Positions 7,870-16,077 of a stretch of DNA of 26,731 nt are shown here, piece by piece. The notes under the pieces are model-generated. The model searched no databases. It was not told the DNA's origin and was given only the letters and a program-made list of their open reading frames with translations. The DNA is from an uncultured Acetatifactor sp. (GTDB lineage Bacteria; Bacillota; Clostridia; Lachnospirales; Lachnospiraceae): positions 1 to 26,731 of the forward strand of contig CAJTKW010000056.1 of assembly GCA_910577035.1 (NCBI GenBank). The letters are read 5' to 3'. A program made the translations under genes and the position numbers. Within the stretch, counting starts at the first letter, position 1. Each line of letters starts with the position of its first letter.

Positions 7870-9534
7870 TTATTTTTGAAAATAATACATCCTGGCCTCA
7901 TAGGGGCGCAGCCTTTCCCGCCCGTGCCCTTTCCCATTGTCCGAATAATTGGACAGCAGAAGCTCCATGCCCTGCTGCGCTTCAGCGTCATCGTACACTG
8001 CCAGGCACTCTGCAGGGCAGTCCGTCTCCTCCCCGAAAAAGTTACAGATCACCAGCAGCTTTTCCTCCGTGGTTTCCCGGGTATAGGCAAACACCCGCGG
8101 ATCCTCCCTGCACAGCAGCGCAAATCTGCCTTCTGCCAGGACAGAGTACCTTTTTCGGAACTCAATCAGCTTCCTGTAAAAGCTCCACACCGACCCGGGA
8201 TCCTCCACCTGCTTTGCCGCATTAATCTCCCTGTAATTCGGATTCACCTGAATCCAGGGCGTTCCCCCGGTAAAGCCGGCGTTTTCGCTGTCGTCCCACT
8301 GCATGGGCGTGCGGGCATTATCCCGGCTTTTTGCATAAATACTCTCCATCACGGATTCCTGTGAATATCCTGCTTCCAGCCTCTCCCTGTACAAATTAAC
8401 GGTCTCAATATCCCGGTACTCCTCCGGACGGAAACGCACATTTGTCATCCCCAGCTCTTCCCCCTGGTAAATAAAGGGGGTGCCCTGCATTCCATGCAGA
8501 AGAAGGGCAAGCATCTTGGCGCTTTCCTCCCGGTATTCGCCGTCATTTCCCCAGCGGGACACAATCCTTGGCAGATCATGGTTATTCCAGAACAGGCTGT
8601 TCCAGCCGCAGCCGTAAAGCTCGGTCTGCCACTTTGCCAGGACCGCCTTGAGCTTTAGAAAAGGCAGGGGCGCCAGGTCCCATTTTTCCTTCCCGGGAAT
8701 CTGGTCCAGACAGATATGCTCAAACTGGAACACCATGGAGAACTCGCTGCCGTCCGGGGCACTGTACAGCTTTGCCCGCTCCACATCCGCTCCCCAGGCC
8801 TCGCCCACCGTGAGGTAATGGCCCTTCTGAAAGGTCTCCCGGCTCAATTCCCGGATAAATTCATGGAGCCTGGGCCCGTTACAGGTCACCTTCAGCTCCG
8901 GATCCTTGGCTATCTGGTCTATTACATCCAGTCGGAACCCCGCCACTCCCTTATCCAGCCACCAATGAATCATATCATAAATCTCTCTGCGCACTTTGGG
9001 GTTTTCCCAGTTTAAATCCGGCTGCTTCACGGAAAACTGGTGAAAATAGTATTGCTGCAGCTCCGGTACCCACTGCCACGCAGGACCTCCGAAAACGGAG
9101 CGCATGTCATTGGGATACTCCCCTTCCGCCCCGTCCCGCCAGACATAGTAATCGTGATAGGGGTTTTCCCTGCCCTTTAGCGCCTCCTGGAACCATCTGT
9201 GCTCGTCGGAGCTGTGATTCAGTACCAGGTCCATCAGGATACCGATCCCATGCCTTTCCGCCTCGGCAAGCAGCTGCTCCATGTCCTCCAGACTGCCAAA
9301 CATGGGATCAATATCCTGATAATCAGATATGTCATATCCGTTATCATCCTGAGGCGACCTGCAGACCGGAGACAGCCAGATACAGTCAATCCCCAGCTTC
9401 TCCAGATAGGGCAGCCTGCCGATCAGCCCCTGTATATCCCCGATCCCGTCCCCGTTGCTGTCCTGGAAACTGCGGGGATAGACCTGATAGATTACCGCCC
9501 GCTTCCACCAATCCTTTTCCTGCTTCATAAACAT
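7870..9534 (-). CDS. GH13 alpha-glucosidase, oligo-1,6-glucosidase-like
   Basis: Cytoplasmic exo-acting alpha-glucosidase of 554 aa, the normal size for the oligo-1,6-glucosidase/MalL group. GH13 conserved regions are all present: the Ca-binding-type loop DSNGDGIGD (about 25-33), region I DLVLNH (102-107), region II GFRLDVID with nucleophile Asp203, region III GEAW with acid Glu245, and region IV NNHD with Asp320. The residue after the nucleophile is Val; in this subgroup Val is associated with alpha-1,6 (isomaltose, panose) preference and Thr/Ala with alpha-1,4, so branch-stub or isomaltooligosaccharide hydrolysis is likely. The start at 9534 (product MFMKQEKDWW) has AAGGAG 7 nt upstream; the frame continues open to 9642, but that part overlaps the promoter. 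Monocistronic, with its own strong promoter. Confidence 0.93.
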   Translation of the reverse strand: MFMKQEKDWWKRAVIYQVYPRSFQDSNGDGIGDIQGLIGRLPYLEKLGIDCIWLSPVCRSPQDDNGYDISDYQDIDPMFGSLEDMEQLLAEAERHGIGILMDLVLNHSSDEHRWFQEALKGRENPYHDYYVWRDGAEGEYPNDMRSVFGGPAWQWVPELQQYYFHQFSVKQPDLNWENPKVRREIYDMIHWWLDKGVAGFRLDVIDQIAKDPELKVTCNGPRLHEFIRELSRETFQKGHYLTVGEAWGADVERAKLYSAPDGSEFSMVFQFEHICLDQIPGKEKWDLAPLPFLKLKAVLAKWQTELYGCGWNSLFWNNHDLPRIVSRWGNDGEYREESAKMLALLLHGMQGTPFIYQGEELGMTNVRFRPEEYRDIETVNLYRERLEAGYSQESVMESIYAKSRDNARTPMQWDDSENAGFTGGTPWIQVNPNYREINAAKQVEDPGSVWSFYRKLIEFRKRYSVLAEGRFALLCREDPRVFAYTRETTEEKLLVICNFFGEETDCPAECLAVYDDAEAQQGMELLLSNYSDNGKGHGRERLRPYEARMYYFQK

Positions 9535-9613
9535 ACGATTACTCCTTTTCACGTTTTTGCCTGCAGCTTTCTTTTCCATCATCGATGGCCGTCTCCGCAT
9601 CAAAATTATACTT

Positions 9614-9642
9614 ATTATAACATATGATAGCCTGAAGTGCAA
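9614..9642 (-). promoter_or_regulatory. Promoter of the oligo-1,6-glucosidase gene
   Basis: On the minus strand TTGCAC (9642-9637), a 17-bp spacer and a perfect TATAAT (9619-9614). The start point near 9607 gives a leader of about 70 nt and rules out the upstream in-frame start at 9642. Confidence 0.72.
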
Positions 9643-9706
9643 TTTTTCTTTTCCTCTGGCAAATCTTTGCCCCCTGGGTTATACTATAGATAACAACTGC
9701 CGCGTT

Positions 9707-9761
9707 CCGGACAAACTTGTGCAAGCCCGGACAGGACTTTCCCTGAACTGTCGGGTATAAT
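9707..9761 (+). promoter_or_regulatory. AraC promoter region with direct repeats
   Basis: TATAAT at 9756-9761 has no good -35 at 17 bp, as is common for activator-dependent promoters. Two copies of CCGGACA followed by ACTT (starting 9707 and 9727) repeat at a 20-bp interval, close to the two-turn spacing of AraC-family sites, just upstream. AGGAGG at 9772-9777 serves the gene. Autoregulation is inference. Confidence 0.4.
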
Positions 9762-9787
9762 AGTCTCACACAGGAGGGATCGAATCG

Positions 9788-10681
9788 ATGTCACTGCATC
9801 TGATACAACAGGCAATCTGCTATATGGAAGAGCACCTTTTTGAAGATATTGGCTATGCTGAGGTAGCAAAAAGCGTGCATATGTCCTGCTACAATTTTCA
9901 CAGGACCTTCAGCTTTGTCACGGGAATGACAGCTAACGAATACATCCGGAAACGACGTCTCACATTGGCGGCCCAGGAGCTGCAGTCCACCGATATTTCG
10001 GTGATCGATGCCGCCTGCAAATACGGCTACGAATCTCCGGAAAGCTTTTCCAAGGCATTTTCCCGTTTTCATGGCTCCACTCCCAGGCAGGCCAGGCAGA
10101 AAGGTGCCAGATTACATTTATTCAATCCGCTTGTGATCAAAATAATTATGGAAGGCGGTAGTATTATGGATTACAGAATGGAGCATCAAAAGAGCCAGCA
10201 GTTTCTCACATTGACGAAGTCTTTCCCCATTGAAATCATCAATGACGACAATGACCACAGCATTCCCGATTTCTGGGATGAATGCTGGAAAAAGAATCTC
10301 ATTGATCCCATGAAGCAGCTGCGGAAAGAGGGGAAAAGAGATCTGTACGGCTTATGCAGCCCCACAAAGGACGGAGAAACCCGCTTCGATTACGGTATCG
10401 GCATTTTACTGGATGAAAATACCGACATTTCGAAACTGGAACAGTTTACAGACAACGGGTATTCCCTCTGGAAGACAAACGCTGCAGACTACGCTGTATT
10501 TCAGTGCTTCGGGCCTGACGGCGACTGTCTTGGCGAGACCTGGAGCAGATTTTTCAAAGAATTCTCCCCTCAGACCGGGTATGTGCAGACAGACGACTCG
10601 GATTATGAGATCTACTTCGAAAAGGGAGCGCCCGGACTGTTCTGCGAGCTGTGGGTTCCCGTTGAAAAGAAAGGATCATGA
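9788..10681 (+). CDS. AraC-family regulator with GyrI-like effector-binding domain
   Basis: Transcription regulator of 297 aa in the Rob/SoxS-plus-GyrI arrangement. The AraC DNA-binding domain is N-terminal (about residues 8-105): first helix-turn-helix around DIGYAEVAKSVHMSCYNFHR and second around ISVIDAACKYGYESPESFSKAF, ending GSTPRQAR. A GyrI-like ligand-binding domain occupies about 125-297 (FWDECWKKN, YGLCSPT, FDYGIGIL, YAVFQCFGP, YEIYFEKG). Such domains bind small hydrophobic or cationic molecules, including drugs; the ligand here is unknown. The stop codon lies 3 nt before the HAD gene, so they form one transcription unit. Confidence 0.92.
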   Translation: MSLHLIQQAICYMEEHLFEDIGYAEVAKSVHMSCYNFHRTFSFVTGMTANEYIRKRRLTLAAQELQSTDISVIDAACKYGYESPESFSKAFSRFHGSTPRQARQKGARLHLFNPLVIKIIMEGGSIMDYRMEHQKSQQFLTLTKSFPIEIINDDNDHSIPDFWDECWKKNLIDPMKQLRKEGKRDLYGLCSPTKDGETRFDYGIGILLDENTDISKLEQFTDNGYSLWKTNAADYAVFQCFGPDGDCLGETWSRFFKEFSPQTGYVQTDDSDYEIYFEKGAPGLFCELWVPVEKKGS

Positions 10682-10684
10682 ATC

Positions 10685-11419
10685 ATGTACGATAACTACA
10701 TCTTTGACTTATACGGCACACTGGTGGACATACACACCAATGAAGGCAGACCCTCCCTGTGGAAATATATGGCAGGCTTTATGACCCTGCAGGGTGTCCC
10801 TTATACCGGACCGGAGCTGCGCAAAAGATACAGGGCACTGATTGCTGCCCTGCGCCTGAAGCAGTATGAAAAATACAAAACACAGTTCCCCGGCCTGACG
10901 CCGGATGAGGTCGAGGTGGATTTATCGGAAGTGTTTTCCCTGCTGTACGATGAAAAAGGCAGGGCCGCAACGCCGCAGATGCTTGCAGACTGGGCGCTGA
11001 TGTACCGTACCGTTTCCTTGCAGCGCCTCCGCCTCTTTGAAGGGGCGGAAACGCTGCTGAAGGAATTACGCCGCCTGGGAAAGGGAGTCTATCTGCTCTC
11101 CAATGCCCAGCGCCTGTTTACGGAGCCGGAGCTGCGGCATCTGGGAATCTATGATCTGTTTGACGATGTACTGATTTCCTCGGACATAGGCTTCATGAAG
11201 CCCTCTCCACGCTTTTACGGTGCGCTGACGGAGAAGCACCTCCTTGATCCGCAGGCTTCCGTAATGATCGGAAACGACTGGAAGGCTGACGCCTGGGGCG
11301 CTTACAACTGCGGCCTTGCCTCTATGTATATCCACACGGCCCAGTCCCCTGAACTTACCGGCCTGCTTCCTCCGGGCTGCACGCGCCTGGACACTATCCT
11401 GGATGTGCTGTCACACTAA
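10685..11419 (+). CDS. HAD-superfamily hydrolase with DxYGT motif I
   Basis: Cytoplasmic HAD protein of 244 aa. Motif I is FDLYGTLVD with nucleophile Asp8; the second Asp of the usual DxDGT, which acts as acid/base in phosphatases, is Tyr10, the pattern seen in L-2-haloacid dehalogenases and a set of Firmicutes YjjG-like proteins. A helical cap covers about residues 18-110, motif II is LLSN (about 137-140), motif III includes the Lys of GFMKPSP, and motif IV is IGNDWKAD. Substrate cannot be assigned. It follows the AraC/GyrI gene with 3 nt between, so it is co-transcribed; an AAGGA site overlaps the end of the upstream gene. Confidence 0.88.
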   Translation: MYDNYIFDLYGTLVDIHTNEGRPSLWKYMAGFMTLQGVPYTGPELRKRYRALIAALRLKQYEKYKTQFPGLTPDEVEVDLSEVFSLLYDEKGRAATPQMLADWALMYRTVSLQRLRLFEGAETLLKELRRLGKGVYLLSNAQRLFTEPELRHLGIYDLFDDVLISSDIGFMKPSPRFYGALTEKHLLDPQASVMIGNDWKADAWGAYNCGLASMYIHTAQSPELTGLLPPGCTRLDTILDVLSH

Positions 11420-11516
11420 CCTCCATAGGCGGCTTCGCCGCGGCTGACAATCCCGGGACCGACAGGCTGTCCCGAGAAAAACGCCCTCTGGCGTGAGCAA
11501 TCGGAAGTTCTCTTCC
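11420..11516. other. Hairpin-rich gap between convergent genes
   Basis: Three inverted repeats follow each other: GCGGC-TTC-GCCGC (11430-11442), CGGGAC/GTCCCG (11454-11459 and 11469-11474) and ACGCC-CTCT-GGCGT (11481-11494). The last acts as a minus-strand terminator (listed separately); the first two could terminate or stabilise the HAD transcript. No coding potential seen. Confidence 0.5.
11475..11494 (-). terminator. Intrinsic terminator after the 78-aa protein gene
   Basis: On the minus strand a 5-bp stem ACGCC/GGCGT with a 4-nt loop (11494-11481) is followed by TTTTTCTC (A-run on the plus strand at 11477-11481). It lies 22 nt after the stop codon at 11517. Confidence 0.6.
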
Positions 11517-11753
11517 CTACAGCCCCAGCCAGTTCTTCAGCGGGTTCACTTCTCTGGCCCGCCGAAGAATGTCATCCCTGTTCTCCCTCACATACCGGAA
11601 CAGCTTCGTGATCTCTTCCTCGGTAAACCCCTGTCGTTTGTCCAGGACTCCGTCCGGCACGATAAATTCCGCGTACTCTTCTCCCCGCGTAAAGCTGATG
11701 CGGGCAAATTTCCGCCCTTCCTTTGTCAGAATACCAGATATAAAGGTCTCCAT
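11517..11753 (-). CDS. Small protein of unknown function
   Basis: About 78 aa, starting METFISGILTKEG, acidic and soluble, with a beta-rich first half (KFARISFTRGEEYAEFIVPDG) and a helical, charged second half (FTEEEITKLFRYVRENRDDILRRAREVN) ending KNWLGL. I do not recognise the family. The ATG at 11753 is preferred because AGGAGG lies 5 nt upstream; another in-frame ATG at 11777 overlaps the stop of the lipoprotein gene (ATGA). The two genes are therefore tightly linked. No signal peptide or membrane helix. Confidence 0.75.
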   Translation of the reverse strand: METFISGILTKEGRKFARISFTRGEEYAEFIVPDGVLDKRQGFTEEEITKLFRYVRENRDDILRRAREVNPLKNWLGL

Positions 11754-11773
11754 CTCACCCTCCTCCCGGCAAG

Positions 11774-12244
11774 TCATTCTTTGGAAAAGGATAGGCTCTG
11801 AAAGGCTCTGTCCGCAGTTTCCAGGTCGGCAAGGCTGGCGGCCACCATGCCTGTGGCAGTTCCGTCTATCCAGATAATGAAGTTATTCTCCATTCCCGCC
11901 GCTCCGTCATAGCTGTATGAAATAAAGGTAATTCCGTTCTCAGTCCCCTGCCGGTTGATCACTACGCCTTCCTGGGTCTCTGCCGCGTCCATATACTGCC
12001 GGTAGACGGCCTGCTCTACAAAAAAGGCCTGTAGAACAGTCTCGTCTCCTTCCGTCACGGCGTACCCCCCGTCTGTCTGGCTCAGCCTCAGTCCCCCGGA
12101 AGTGTCCAGCGTTACTTTAATATTGTCCCCTGTTCCCACTTTAAAGGTAAGGCTCATATTGCTGTAAGTACTGCAGCCACACAGCATACAGACACACAGA
12201 ACCACTCCTGCCATAATTGTCTTCATTTTTCTCATGTTACTCAT
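11774..12244 (-). CDS. Putative lipoprotein of unknown function
   Basis: 156 aa with an N-terminal lipoprotein signal: basic start MSNMRKMK, a hydrophobic core and the lipobox MLCGC, so the mature protein would be anchored outside the cell membrane. The mature part is beta-rich, with VTLDTSGGLRLSQTDGGYAV, an aromatic FFVEQAVYRQYM helix and a FISYSYDG...NNFIIWIDGTATG segment; I do not recognise the family. AAGGAG lies 9 nt before the ATG. Its stop overlaps the first possible start of the small downstream gene. The 146-bp gap to the sensor kinase gene upstream contains several short inverted repeats but no promoter I would trust. Confidence 0.8.
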   Translation of the reverse strand: MSNMRKMKTIMAGVVLCVCMLCGCSTYSNMSLTFKVGTGDNIKVTLDTSGGLRLSQTDGGYAVTEGDETVLQAFFVEQAVYRQYMDAAETQEGVVINRQGTENGITFISYSYDGAAGMENNFIIWIDGTATGMVAASLADLETADRAFQSLSFSKE

Positions 12245-12390
12245 TTTCCCGTTCTCCTTCTACGTTGATTTGCCTGCAGCTCTTCACTTATGGACTGCCT
12301 GGCCAGGTTCTGCCCTGGTTCCGGGAAAGGGGCAGGCCTCCCAAATCCCCCAGAATGTCTGTCACCTGCACGTGCCCTTGGGCATTTCCC

Positions 12391-15300
12391 TTATTCCAGA
12401 TACTGTCTGAGCAATTCCATCAGCTTTTCCAGTTCAAAGGGCTTCGCCAGATGGGCATTCATTCCCGCTGTTTTTGCCTCCTGTACGTCATCCGCAAAAG
12501 CATTGGCTGTCATGGCCACAATGGGCACGGCAGCAGCATCCTCCCTCTCCAGGGCACGAATGGCAGAAGTAGCTTCATAACCGTTCATCACCGGCATCTG
12601 TACATCCATCAGAATCAAGTCATAATAGCCCACGGGAGAAGCGGAAAACATATCCAGGGCCGCCCGGCCGTCCTCAGCCTCTTCCGTCCTGATTCCTGTC
12701 ATTCCCAGAATCTCTCTGGCAATTTCCCGGTTCAGCTCAATATCCTCCACCAGCAGAATCCGTTTATCCGAAAAGTCGGTCTTTAATACCGCCTCCGCCG
12801 GGGATGCCTCACTGCTTTCCGTATGTCCGCCCTTCAATTCACGAAACAGTCTGCCCAGCCCCGATTGAAAGACCGGCTTGCTCAGGAACGCATTGATTCC
12901 TGCCGCCCTGGCTTCTGTCTCAATTTCCGTCCAGTCATACGCGGAAAGAATCAACAGCGGTGCTTCCCCGCCTGCAGCACCTCGAAGCTTCCCCGCGGTT
13001 TCCAGACCGTCCATGCCCGGCAGCTTCCTGCCCAGAATCACCGCATAGAGGCTCTCACCCGCCTGTCTTAAGGTCTGAAGCCGCTCCACCGCCGCCTCGC
13101 CGGATGGCGCCCATTCACTGTCCATACCGATTTCATCCAGCATCCTGCAGATTGACTCACCGCAGACAGGGTCGTCATCCACAACCAGCACCGAAAGACC
13201 CGACAGCTCGTCACAGGCCGTTTCCTCCCTGTCCTGCAGCCTTAAACAGATGGTGACGGTAAACCGGGAACCCTTTCCCGGCCGGCTCTCTACCAGAATG
13301 TCGCCGTTCATCATACGCACGATATTCTGGGTAATGGCCATTCCCAGGCCCGTTCCCTGAATCTTGCTGCTGCGGCTGTCCTCCGCCCGGGAAAAAGGTT
13401 CGAATATATGCTTTATGTATTCCTCCGACATGCCAATGCCGTTATCCTCGAATACAAATTCATAGCATCCCGTCATCTGTTGGGAAAGCGGCTTTTCCCT
13501 GACAGAGAGCCTGATGCTGCCGCCGTCCGGCGTGTATTTCACCGCGTTTCCCATAATATTGATGAATACCTGCTGGATGCGGAGACTGTCTCCCACCACA
13601 TCCTCATGCTTCAGATTCAGAATATGTACCTGCAGCTCATGCTTATGTTCCTTTATCTGAGGCTGTATCATTACCAGCAGCTCATTCAACAGATCGGATA
13701 AACTGAATTCTTCTTCGTTCAGTGTGATTTTTCCCGATTCTATTTTACTCATATCCAGCACTTCGTTTATCAGCCCCAGCAGGTGCCTGCTGGATGCGGT
13801 GATCTTGCCCAGCGCATCCCGAACCCGCTCCTTATTGTCAATATGGGCGGTAGCAATGGCTGTCATACCGATAATGCCGTTCATGGGTGTGCGAATGTCA
13901 TGGGACATTTTGGACAGGAAGTCCGACTTTGCATGGTTCGCACGGTTTGCTGCCTCATAGGCCTCCTGAAGGGCCTGCTTTTTCTTGTTTTCCTCCCTGG
14001 CCAGTTCATCCACACAGCGGAAGCCCAGCACCATGACATGCTCCTCAGCATCCTCGCTCACATCCGCATAATGAATCTCATAATATTCATGATGCAGTTC
14101 ATTCGGCTTCACCTGGTAGCGGACGGAAAAGTCTTTCTCCCTGCCGAATCGCTCTATGATCGTCTCCGGTCTTGACAGGGCGCTCAGGGTATCCTGATAT
14201 TCCGGCAGCGCCAGCGCTTCCATGTATTCCCTGAATGCCATGGAAAATCCCTTCTTGTACCCGCTCTCCGCGTTCGCACCGCTCCTCAGCGTATCCGCCA
14301 CACTGATAATGGTGTATCTGTCTTCATCCAGATTGACATAGTACACGACGGCATAATCCCGGCTGAGGGCGGCCACAATCCTGAGCTGGTGCCGTTCCTT
14401 CTCACTGCTCTCCCGAATCAGCTTCCTCTGCCTCTTCCTCACATTGTATATCAGGCTCCCCACCACCACAGCCGCAGACAGGCCCACCAGGGTCACCACC
14501 AGCATGTATCGGACCGGGTAAATATAATCCGCAAAATCCGCCATCCTGTAGGGCATATTCAGGCTGGCATCAATGATGTCTCTGATCTCTTCCTCCGTCA
14601 GTGACTCCAGAGATTTATTCATGGCAGAAAAGGCCGCCTCATCAATATCGGAATACGCAGTCATACATGCCCAGGATTCAAACCGGTAATTTTCCCACTG
14701 AACAAGCTCCGAAAACCTTGCATTCTTTGACTGGTAATTATACTCGATGGTATTGAGCAGCGTGGCATCTGCCCTGCCGCTCCGCACGGCCTTGAGACAT
14801 TCCTTTGCCGTCTTACAGTAGACGATTTCTATCTCCCCCAAGTCTGACGGCATATTGCTCTCCCAATAGGAGCGCCCTTTCGTAAGCGCCATCCGCATCT
14901 TTTTCTCCCTGCTTACCTCATGGTCCCTCCCGGTAACCAGCACGCTTTTATACTCCATAAAGGCGGAGGTAGTCCTGAAATCCTGATCCTTTGAGGTCAT
15001 TACCAGGGAAGATCCGATGTAGAAGTCAATCACCCCATCCCGCAGCAGCTCCTTCCAGTCGTCCTCCCGGCTGATGGGATACAGCTCAATATTCAGGCCG
15101 GTCTTGTCCTTTATCCTATTAAGCAGCTCCACATAAATACCGCCATAAGTGCCATCAGGAGAAACAAAAGCCAGCGGCTCCGTCTTCTCATAAAAGCCTA
15201 CCATGATCCGGCTTCCCTGGGCAATAAACTTTCTCTCCTCCGGGGTATACGCAATATTATTCCTGTTCGCGCCCGTGATACAGCTCCCCAGCATCCGGCT

Positions 15301-16077
15301 CATCAGGTCAGGCTCATTCATGGTAATCTGCTGCATACCGCTGTTCAGCTCAGCCAGAAGGTCCTGATTTCCCTTCCGCACCGTATAATAAAAGGGAGTG
15401 GCATTCAGAACGGATACCAGCTTGGAATTGGGCACCTGGTTCGCCGCACTGAATATAACCATATCCACCTCTTTGTCCTGCAGCGCCCTGATCTTATCCT
15501 CCATTGCGCTGATATAAACCGGCTCATAGGTAAAATCATGCTCCTCCGCAAAGCGGGCCAGCTCCATATTGTTGGCGGAATCTTCTGTGACCGCTATGAC
15601 GGCGCCGTCAAAGCTCTCATAATCATTATAGTAGAAACCGCTGTCCTCCGTCGCAAACAGGCCGGGTGCCATATAACCACCCACGATAGCCGAGAAATCC
15701 ATGTATTCCTCGCGCTCTTCCAGCCATGTAGTGGGCAGGAGAATATCAATCCTGCCATCCTCCAGCATTTGTACTCCCTCAGACCAGTTACACTTCACAT
15801 ATTGGCATTCCCAGCCATTGATTTCCGCCAGTCGCTCAATATACTCCTTACAGTATCCGGCGACATTCCCTTCCTCGTCAAAATACAACAGCTCATTAAT
15901 ACCGCAGGAAATCCGCACTATCCGCCTGGAACCGCTTTCTGCCGCCAGCGCAGGCGCCCCCGCTAAAGCCAGCCCGACAAGCATGGCCAGTAATGAAAAT
16001 AAATATTTTACATGGCAGCGCCTTCCCGTCCGCCTTTCTTTCCTGTTATTCCGCTTTCTCATCGACTTGTCAACCAT
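12391..16077 (-). CDS. Hybrid sensor histidine kinase with two solute-binding sensor domains and two receivers
   Basis: 1228-aa membrane sensor. Order: signal segment/helix (about 24-45, ending APALAA), first SBP_bac_3-like domain (about 52-270), second (about 288-510), membrane helix (about 522-545), PAS-like region (about 565-690), coiled linker, HisKA with SHDIRTP and His726, HATPase with N-box IMGNAVKYTP (842-851), DNGIGM and GTGLGMAI, then two receivers. Receiver 2 (about 1105-1228) is intact: LLVEDIELN, Asp1158 in LILMDVQMP, Lys in AKPF. Receiver 1 (about 961-1080) keeps VVDDD and SKPV, but the phospho-acceptor Asp is Gly1016 (VILGRKLPGMDG, codon GGC at 13032-13030). SBP_bac_3 domains usually bind amino acids or small polar solutes. 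No HPt, output domain or partner regulator is encoded beside it. It has its own promoter and follows the maltodextrin operon. Confidence 0.95.
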   Translation of the reverse strand: MVDKSMRKRNNRKERRTGRRCHVKYLFSLLAMLVGLALAGAPALAAESGSRRIVRISCGINELLYFDEEGNVAGYCKEYIERLAEINGWECQYVKCNWSEGVQMLEDGRIDILLPTTWLEEREEYMDFSAIVGGYMAPGLFATEDSGFYYNDYESFDGAVIAVTEDSANNMELARFAEEHDFTYEPVYISAMEDKIRALQDKEVDMVIFSAANQVPNSKLVSVLNATPFYYTVRKGNQDLLAELNSGMQQITMNEPDLMSRMLGSCITGANRNNIAYTPEERKFIAQGSRIMVGFYEKTEPLAFVSPDGTYGGIYVELLNRIKDKTGLNIELYPISREDDWKELLRDGVIDFYIGSSLVMTSKDQDFRTTSAFMEYKSVLVTGRDHEVSREKKMRMALTKGRSYWESNMPSDLGEIEIVYCKTAKECLKAVRSGRADATLLNTIEYNYQSKNARFSELVQWENYRFESWACMTAYSDIDEAAFSAMNKSLESLTEEEIRDIIDASLNMPYRMADFADYIYPVRYMLVVTLVGLSAAVVVGSLIYNVRKRQRKLIRESSEKERHQLRIVAALSRDYAVVYYVNLDEDRYTIISVADTLRSGANAESGYKKGFSMAFREYMEALALPEYQDTLSALSRPETIIERFGREKDFSVRYQVKPNELHHEYYEIHYADVSEDAEEHVMVLGFRCVDELAREENKKKQALQEAYEAANRANHAKSDFLSKMSHDIRTPMNGIIGMTAIATAHIDNKERVRDALGKITASSRHLLGLINEVLDMSKIESGKITLNEEEFSLSDLLNELLVMIQPQIKEHKHELQVHILNLKHEDVVGDSLRIQQVFINIMGNAVKYTPDGGSIRLSVREKPLSQQMTGCYEFVFEDNGIGMSEEYIKHIFEPFSRAEDSRSSKIQGTGLGMAITQNIVRMMNGDILVESRPGKGSRFTVTICLRLQDREETACDELSGLSVLVVDDDPVCGESICRMLDEIGMDSEWAPSGEAAVERLQTLRQAGESLYAVILGRKLPGMDGLETAGKLRGAAGGEAPLLILSAYDWTEIETEARAAGINAFLSKPVFQSGLGRLFRELKGGHTESSEASPAEAVLKTDFSDKRILLVEDIELNREIAREILGMTGIRTEEAEDGRAALDMFSASPVGYYDLILMDVQMPVMNGYEATSAIRALEREDAAAVPIVAMTANAFADDVQEAKTAGMNAHLAKPFELEKLMELLRQYLE

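Noticed and set aside
9535..9642. N-terminal extension of the oligo-1,6-glucosidase
   Set aside because: It includes the -10 and -35 elements of the gene's own promoter; the start at 9534 has a good ribosome-binding site.
12245..12390. Short minus-strand frame after the sensor kinase stop codon (reading VQVTDILGDLGGLP)
   Set aside because: Under 30 codons from a GTG, no ribosome-binding site and no recognisable product.
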